DNA of 64,000 bases from Muricea muricata (taxonomy: Eukaryota > Cnidaria > Anthozoa > Malacalcyonacea > Plexauridae): the NCBI GenBank assembly GCA_963855995.1, contig OY979716.1, positions 88,381,369 through 88,445,368 on the forward strand, in the 5' to 3' direction. Position numbers and translations under genes: made by a program. Below the pieces are notes generated by a model, which was given only the letters and a program-made list of their open reading frames with translations, did not search any database and was not told the DNA's origin. The stretch's first letter is position 1. Each line of letters begins with the position of its first letter. This document shows, in pieces, positions 57,370 to 64,000 of this stretch.

Positions 57370-60300
57370 AAGTTTCACCGGGCAAAAAATTGGATTTGGC
57401 AGAAATTTGCAAGCGAGCAAAACTCGTTGCAAATTTAACCAAATTTGCACTTAGTTTGCGCGTGTGCATTTTTGAGGTTTGCAATCACTTGATTTGCAAA
57501 CAATTTGCCAAGCAGTTTGCGCGTGTGTAAATTTGTAATTAGGTTTGCAAAAAGTTTGCACGCGTGCAAATTTGGTCCAAATATAACAACTAAATTTGCT
57601 TTTGGTTTGCGCATATGTGCGTTAATTAACTTTGCAATCCTTAGATTTGCACGCAAGCAAATTGCGACGTTTGCACAGGTTTGCACGTGTACAAAACTGA
57701 TGCGAATAAGAGGTTTGCCTGAATTTTACGAATACGTTGGCATATGGAGATTTCAGTGGCAAAGGTAGTGATGAATTTGCAACGAATTTGCAAACAGGTT
57801 TTCACGAAAGAAAAATTTTTAGATTTACACAAGCATGGTTGAATGCGTTACATAAAACTTTTATCCAGTAACTGGAGGTTATTTGTCGAGATTAATGTTT
57901 ACATGGTACAACTGTAATCAGTGCATGAATGTTTGAGCCTTTCACGATAGACCTACCAGCTTTATTGAAAAATGAAACGGTACAGTGTCGTTTTAAACTA
58001 TCCTTAAAACCATTGAGTAGCACTCATAGAAAGATCGAAGCATTTAATTACATTTGTATCACAGCAACATTTTCAAAAGTCATACATACCAGTCAGAGCA
58101 AAACAAATTATCGAAATTCAAAAAAGATGTACTTATCCTTTTTTTTCTGTTTCTTTTGCATGCATGTTTTTTTAATGAAATATATCAAGGACCAGAATTT
58201 TCAATCGGTCTTTTTATGTAGTCCGCCTTTGTCGTGTTTTTCATTTCTAAATGTGTACATTTTGTGATTTGCATATTGCGCTCTTTCAACGTGCAAAGTA
58301 TTTGCAAGAGGCAATTTAGTTTGCCTATAAATTGGCGAATAGGTTTGCTCCTATAAATTTCAATTGTAAATTTAGTTATAAATTTGCAAAGGAATTTGCA
58401 AATGCGCAGACTTCAACTTTCCGCATCACTTGAAAATGCAAGGTATACTCGATGGAAGCATAAGGAAATCTAATTACCTCTGTGGATGAACAGGCTTTTC
58501 CTGCCAAAAACAAAACTGAGAACGCTTTAGTTTTTTCAAGACGTTTGTTTTTCCACAATTTTGCAGTTTTTCTGGTCGTATTTTTGTTTGAAACGCTTTC
58601 AAAGGCAGAAGAAGGATTCATAAATAATTGGCTAATGGTATTTTACAATCTATTAATCATTTTAATGATTATTTGAGTGCATATTAGAACAATATTTGCA
58701 GAAATCAGAAGCTGACATATTATTTCATACTGTCATTTTGAAAAATTAAACTCGGATGACTTTGGTGTAAAAAAAGGACAATAAATTTATGTGGCTATAG
58801 GCAAAACACTACTTGGTAAGAAAACTACAGTGTTTTTATTCCCTATGATTTTTAAAATACATTTTAAAATGCATGAATTTGTGCATATTTGTAATTGTTT
58901 GTATAGAATTCATGGCAGCATTTTTGTGATTTGCAGAAAAAGTAATCTTGGAGCTTTTATAGTAAGCAAGATGTTTTCTTTTCCAAAGATAATAGTAACT
59001 GCTGTTTTTAGTGCAGAGACTGTATAAGCCATGCTATCATTGAGCAAATGGTCATGATGGCAGCTTTCACCAGCCAGTTTTATATTGCCACTGGAAAAAT
59101 ACAGAAATTCCAACTGTGGTTTTATCATGCATGCAATACTATGTTTAAGATTTTTAATCAGGTGTATCTTACCTGTAGGTGGTGAGGATGTTTTTCTAAC
59201 AGCCCATCCATTTTTGCCCAATATGCATACTTAATCATTGTTAATATAAGTTTTTAATTCTTATAAAAGGTTGCTACTGCATTGTACGTGCAGGCTCTCA
59301 GATTCATGCAATTACAGAATTTTGTTGGAGTGTTATGTACTTTTGATATGTGTTACAAGTATATATAGTTCTATTTTTTGCTGCAAGGTGATTGATAAAT
59401 ATTTTATCTGTACTGTGTAAGTACAGCATGGAATAAAAGCAACTTTCATGATTCTGTTCAAGATGCTATTGAAAGCTCGGTTTTCATGCCCTACTTATGT
59501 GTGCAATTATTATTGATGTGATTAGTTTGCAGATTGAGAATGGGTTTCTCTGTTGAACCATAATACAAAAAACCTAATATGCACTTAAGCCACATCCAGT
59601 AAAATTGGAGGATTACTGTGGATTCCTCTTTTTTCCAGCTCATCAAGAAAAATATTTTTCATCAAGGCTGATTATATGTGTACCTGGTCAAATAATAAAA
59701 TCCTTCAAAAGGTTTGTAAAATACCTTATTTTTTATATATATTATACCTGTTCCATGTTAAAATTTCAATACACAATTCTATAACTATCAAAAATCAGCT
59801 TTAATGTGTTTGGCTTTAGTGATACTTATATTAGGCATATAACTGCAAATTTAAATGCATTAAGTGTAGTGTAGCCTACATGTTGTTGACATAACATAAA
59901 ATGATGCTCAAGTTTGAAGTCATAGATATCAGATGGTGAGACAATCTATGTTAGCATTTTGTAGTTTGTGCACGTGTTTTCTGACCTGTAATTCTTTACA
60001 TGTTTTTTTGTTGTTAACAATTTACTTCAGATATATGTAATTTCTATCTTTTTAATTTACAGGGAAATATTCAGATAATAAGTGGCCAAAATATCTCTAT
60101 ACATGGACACCAATCAGCATTTGGCCTGGGAGAGGAATAATGAACAACTGTATTCTTTGTTCAGTCGAATGTAGAAAAATGTAGATCAAATAAACAATTA
60201 GATAACAACATTGACATGTCACTTGTGTTTGATTAAAAACTTCAATCTTATTTTATGTTAATAAATATTTGCCTGCCATGTAGGCAAAGTAATGGCCAAA

Positions 60301-60740
60301 CTTTATGTTTCCTACACATTTACATACAATGCAAAACTCTTGCAAATTGTCTGTTTTCTTTGATTTTACATGAGATGAAAACCTTTGCCAAATTTGAAGT
60401 TTGCATTAGATTTGTGTGTGTGACAACCCCATGCCAAATTTCAAATTGGCATTGTAGGAGCAAACCCAGATGCCCAGGAGCAAACCTGTTGCAAATTTTA
60501 TGTTTGCATTAGGTTTGCACACGAGGTAAACTAGTTGCGAACCTCATATTTGCCTTTGGTTTTGCAATACATTTGCACCATACAGCTTCGTGGCCGATAC
60601 AAGCTTTTTTAGGGGTTTGCACCTATATGCAACTTGGTAGTTTACAAGCGTGCAAATCTGTTAAATCCGTGCAAATCTGGTAAATCTGTGGAAACTTGGA
60701 ATTTGCGACAATGATTTGCTTTAAATCTGCGAAGTGCAAA
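57370..60740. repeat. Region bounded by TTTGCA-rich subterminal arrays
   Basis: 57380-57830, 58270-58410 and 60290-60730 are crowded with TTTGCA, GCAAATTTG and GTTTGCGCGTGTG-like words in both directions; 58410-60290 is plain AT-rich DNA. Such arrays at both ends of a gene-free stretch suggest a non-autonomous DNA transposon with long subterminal repeats. I could not define exact ends or a duplication, and none of its short frames looks like a gene. Confidence 0.4.
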
Positions 60741-61428
60741 TTAAATTTTTCGTCGCATGTTTGTTAGATTGTCATATGATTGTCATGCATTTCAGCACAA
60801 CAGTATGAATTAATACTACGACTCCCACAGACTTATATGTGGTTTTTATCCAAGCCTGTAAGATTGAAAAAAAAAGAAATAAATTGTTCTAAACAATATT
60901 TTCCGTGCAGAATTTTTCTTTCCTCCGGAACACCCAATTCATCCTTTTTTAGAACCAAAACACGGTTAAATAACGTGTTTGTCATGGATTTAGCGATTCG
61001 TAATGGTAATAATGGTGAATATTAGGAGCGAAATAAAAACCAAGCATTCAATGGCCTACACTATCATACAGGCTACCGTAATGAAATAATATAAACATGC
61101 ATTTCAATCGAATATATTTTTTATTTACGTTCATGATGCATGTTGATGGAGATGTCAATATCCTTAGGCCAGCTGTAACAGGCGTGGATCTAGGGGTGGT
61201 CAAAGCGGTCATATGACCAACATAGAATTTGCATAACAGTCCAGTTACATCGTGCATTGCGGTCAGTGGGTTATAAAATTTGTTGAAATCACAGTCCAGG
61301 TGCAATATTTCGGTCAGGTATTAAGAAAATTCCTGTTTGTGGCATGGGAATTTCAAAAGACCGTTGAGCACACAGGACTATATAAGTGATTGTATGGCTC
61401 AGTGCTATGTTGTAGGTCAGTCCAACTA
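60741..61428. other. No recognisable gene
   Basis: Only short frames without known motifs on either strand. Confidence 0.4.
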
Positions 61429-61703
61429 CAATCCTGGACAAAAATAATAGCACACCTCAAATATGAAGACATAGACTCTCTATTCCCCCAGGTTTTAAAG
61501 ATATTGACTCCCCCCTTTCCCCATTCAATGTTGCACATGATTTGGGCGAATGCTAACTCGCTACCACAACATTGTGTGGGGGAAGGGGGGTCTAAACATC
61601 ATGCTTTGAAAACAGCGAAGGCATATATGTGCGTTGCTTTATATACAAGCTAATGAATGTGTGATTTTTCCCTACGTGTGCCAAGGATTTTTGTCCAGGA
61701 TTG
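61429..61703. mobile_element. 275-bp Tc1/mariner-like MITE
   Basis: Ends CAATCCTGGACAAAAAT on both sides in inverse orientation, with GCACAC shared slightly further in. Flanked by TA on the left and TC on the right, probably a damaged TA duplication. No coding capacity. Assignment to Tc1/mariner rests on the TA and the end type only. Confidence 0.6.
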
Positions 61704-62022
61704 TCTGAATAATGGTTTTCAATGTTATAATTAAAATTACAAGTCAAAAAGTTCTGCGGTTGTTTGTAAACGTCTTTCAGTATATTATACAACCTTGTGA
61801 GTTTAAACCATGAGCCAGAATGTTAGATGCGCGCAACCTGATACTTTAAAACAGTTATGATGATATGACTAATCGAGTACACTTAACACGCGCTAATGCG
61901 ATAACACTAAATAAGTTGAATTACTAATGCATACGCAGTTATTTAAATTTGAAATCTTTGACAAGCTATTTTCAAACGGTTTAAGTTGATTGTTTCAACA
62001 CACTTACACAAACAGTATGGAT
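61704..62022. other. Region upstream of the Rep gene
   Basis: AT-rich, no frame of note. The frame of the Rep gene is open a little upstream of 62048 (FVYLLTY reading across the first annotated codon), so a first exon or start may lie here. Confidence 0.4.
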
Positions 62023-62047
62023 ATGTTGGAATTGTCTATTTGTCTAT

Positions 62048-62518
62048 TTGTTAACTTATAGAAGAGTGGATATGACTAAAATGCCTTCTAAAAAGCCCTT
62101 TGCAGAGGCGGTACTAAATGGCTGGGAAAAGTTTGGCATAGAGATAAGTCATTGGGTAGTGGCAGTTGAAAAACATAAAAATCCTGGCAGCCCTGAAAGC
62201 CTTGAATCAAGTGATATTCACTTTCACATGGCCATTAAATTAAAGAAACGGGGACGATGGGTAAGTGTGCGCAATTTCTTGGCTGAAGTTTACGGCATCC
62301 AAGTAAATTTCAGTGCCAACCATAATACGTACTACAGTGCATACAAGTACGTAACGAAGGAAGATGCCGAGCCGTTGTTGTCGTCTGAGCATCCAGACAT
62401 CTCAAACGATCCTCCCCGTACCGAGAAGGCAATTTCAAGTAAGAGGAAGAACGCCAGCGAGGGAAAGAAAGCAAAAAAGGAAGAAAGGGAGTCGAGAGGC
62501 TTAGTGTGTATGATGTGA
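62048..62518 (+). pseudogene. HUH endonuclease domain of a Rep-like protein
   Basis: Rep-type HUH endonuclease, which nicks single-stranded origin DNA and starts rolling-circle or rolling-hairpin replication. Motif I is LLTYRRVD at the start, motif II is DIHFHMAIKL (His 58 and His 60, the metal-binding HxH), motif III is YKYVTKED (Tyr 101 and Lys 104). All three are in the right order and spacing. A basic Lys-rich tail follows (KRKNASEGKKAKKEE), and the frame ends at 62518, where the helicase part goes on in another frame. The first codon is TTG; ATG at 62072 would lose motif I, so the true start is upstream or spliced. Best kin are Rep proteins of CRESS-DNA or parvo-like viruses and Rep-bearing transposons. 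Confidence 0.75.
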
Positions 62519-63339
62519 CGCAAATAATTCAGTCAAGAAAAATCGAAAGCAGACTTGAACTGGTCGCGTTAGCAGTTACACAGAGCCAAGAGGGCAATGT
62601 GGCATTGGCTAATTTCGTCGCTAACAGGGGGCAGAAGGCTGTTTCTGAAGCGCTATCCTTAGCAAAGGAATTTTCTGAAGCAGAGGAGAGACTTGCTCGA
62701 TCAAAAAAGTCTCGCGTTCAAATCTTGCGAAGTGCTTATCAAGGAACCTGTACACAGGGATGCCAAGGGGAATGGTGTCTTTCAGCAGTGAAGCTTTTGG
62801 AAGGGCATGGCATATTGCTCACAACGTTTGCCACAGCAATTTACACGGCGTTAGAAAAAGGGAGGGGAAAGTATCAAAACATTTATATCCATGGCCCTGC
62901 GAACACTGGTAAAACATTTATTTTATCGCCCTTAAAGGAAGTTTATAATGCCTTTTGCAATCCTGCAACAGGCTCATTTGCGTGGATGGGATTGGACGAT
63001 TCAGAGATCATCCTCCTGAGCGATTTCAGATGGAATCCAAAGATTATTGCCTGGGCAGATTTCCTCCAAGCGCTTGAAGGTGATATTGTGCATTTGCCTG
63101 CCCCTAAGAATGTCTGTGAACGTGACATTGAACTCAAAGCAGACATTCCTTTCTTTGCCACCTCTGATGCCCCTATACTGCTTATAAAGGGCGGTTCAAT
63201 CGACAGGGACAACACAGACATGATGAACGTTAGATGGCACTTTTTTCACTTCTGGAAACAACTTTCACGGTCGGAGCAGAAGAACTTAACTGCATGCGCT
63301 CATTGCTTCGCCAAGTTGATTTTAGACAACAAAATGTAA
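62506..63339 (+). pseudogene. SF3 helicase domain of the Rep-like protein
   Basis: Continues the Rep protein after a frameshift at 62490-62518. A helical region with CTQGCQGEWCLSA comes first, then Walker A GPANTGKT (130-137), Walker B EIILLSDF (167-174) and motif C DIPFFATSD (213-221): the series of superfamily 3 helicases, hexameric 3'-5' enzymes of small DNA viruses. ATGSFAWMGLD and MMNVRWHFFHFW are close to what I recall from uncharacterised Rep-like proteins in corals and other invertebrates. The frame is open for 277 codons with a normal stop, so apart from the one frameshift the gene is well preserved. I see no capsid gene beside it. Confidence 0.78.
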
Positions 63340-63440
63340 TTCTATCTTGTTAGCGATTGGCGGTAGACAATTGAAACAATGACATACTATAACACTAGCT
63401 ACAATGACAGATTTAAGACGCCATAACGTCATAGATCCAC

Positions 63441-63802
63441 ACAGTACTCCATTGGTAAATTGATTATAAATACTACAGATTTGAGATATTTCATTATATA
63501 AACTTATCCAAGTACGTAAAATTACTATTTTTAACAAGCTAACGTAGAAACATGGTAATCAGGCCACGTTCTGAGCTATTTTGGACAGTACTCCACACTT
63601 CAGTAAAAGACAGGAAAAATTCCTCGATGTGTTTCTATAATTATCTGTGGAGTACTGTTCGTTTAGTATGAAAATGGATATATATAACATCATAAATCAT
63701 ACGAGCGCAGTCAAATCGTACGCACAAATAAGTAAATCATCGTAGAGACGCAAAAAGCTAAATAATTTAAGATTATTTCGCGCATGTTTAGTGGAGTATT
63801 GT
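63441..63802. repeat. Four mirror-symmetric copies of an ACAGTACTCCA motif
   Basis: ACAGTACTCCA at 63441-63451 and ACAGTACTCCACA at 63585-63597 on the plus strand; TGTGGAGTACTGT at 63646-63658 and TGGAGTATTGT at 63792-63802 inverted. Both pairs share one centre, 63621.5, and the spacing within each half is 144 bp. The DNA between them is not palindromic. The site could be a replication origin or end recognised by the neighbouring Rep, or the core of a small element. Confidence 0.7.
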
Positions 63803-64000
63803 CACTATAATAGCGTTCCTGGTCCATTGGAGTCATACTGAGTTGACCTGTCAATGTACTTAAGCATTTGTTAATTGCAATTACCTATAAATATGCGCGA
63901 CAACACAGACATATAACTATAATGTTGAAAGACAGCATGTTCATATAAGACTATACAATGTCCACAATTAATATATATGTCTATGTTCGTGCTAGTATTT
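63803..64000. other. Right window edge
   Basis: AT-rich; TTGACCTGTCAA near 63843 is a near-palindrome. Nothing else seen. Confidence 0.4.

Noticed and set aside
57257-57830. Cys/Ala/Lys-rich frames in the TTTGCA region
   Set aside because: Created by the repeated words read in all frames and on both strands; no protein character.

Overview
The window reads as intron-bearing animal DNA, AT-rich and almost wholly made of transposable elements. The mix of families (CR1/L2-like LINEs, BEL/Pao and Gypsy retrotransposons, PIF/Harbinger, hAT, piggyBac, an Academ-like element with DUF6589-type and RecQ-like helicase genes, an integrase-plus-HECT DNA transposon and a HUH/SF3 Rep gene) is what I would expect of a marine invertebrate. 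An anthozoan cnidarian is my best guess, from resemblance alone. I see no clear single-copy host gene, no tRNA or rRNA and no CRISPR. The only possible non-transposon gene is a PIF1-like helicase, and it may belong to another element.

Layout. 1-2531: 3' part of a dead LINE. 3803-5130: remnant of a HECT-transposon-type gene next to a TTGAAT repeat array. 5222-17860: a degenerate ~200-bp satellite cut into three blocks by an Academ-like element (5557-13555, itself holding a piggyBac and a hAT MITE) and a hAT element (14294-17494). 17879-22112: a decayed BEL/Pao element. 22113-23813 and 53084-54744: two oppositely oriented copies of one repeat. 24801-28462: Harbinger A. 29305-35616: Harbinger B, split by a second hAT (30382-33411). 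35900-52320 (minus strand): a PIF1-like helicase gene in three pieces, separated by the integrase/HECT transposon (36697-43266) and by a 7.4-kb element (43964-51389) that in turn contains a young Gypsy element (45740-50192). 54941-56700: an identical 642-bp tandem duplication and a LINE 3' end. 57370-60740: a TTTGCA-rich region. 61429-61703: a MITE. 62048-63339: a HUH endonuclease/SF3 helicase Rep gene, followed by symmetric repeats at 63441-63802.

Most element ends were fixed by matching terminal inverted repeats (TIRs) and target-site duplications (TSDs): 9 bp for the two Academ-like-ended elements, 8 bp for hAT, 3 bp for Harbinger, TTAA for piggyBac, 6 bp for the integrase/HECT element and 5 bp for Gypsy. 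This gives an order of events: PIF1 gene, then the integrase/HECT and 7.4-kb insertions (order between them unknown), then Gypsy last.

The most interesting items are (i) the Rep gene with its mirror-symmetric downstream motifs, (ii) a DNA transposon carrying a ubiquitin ligase with its catalytic cysteine region preserved, and (iii) the Academ-like element with its helicase. All coordinates, TSDs and motifs were read by eye; family names come from recognition of motifs, not from a database search.
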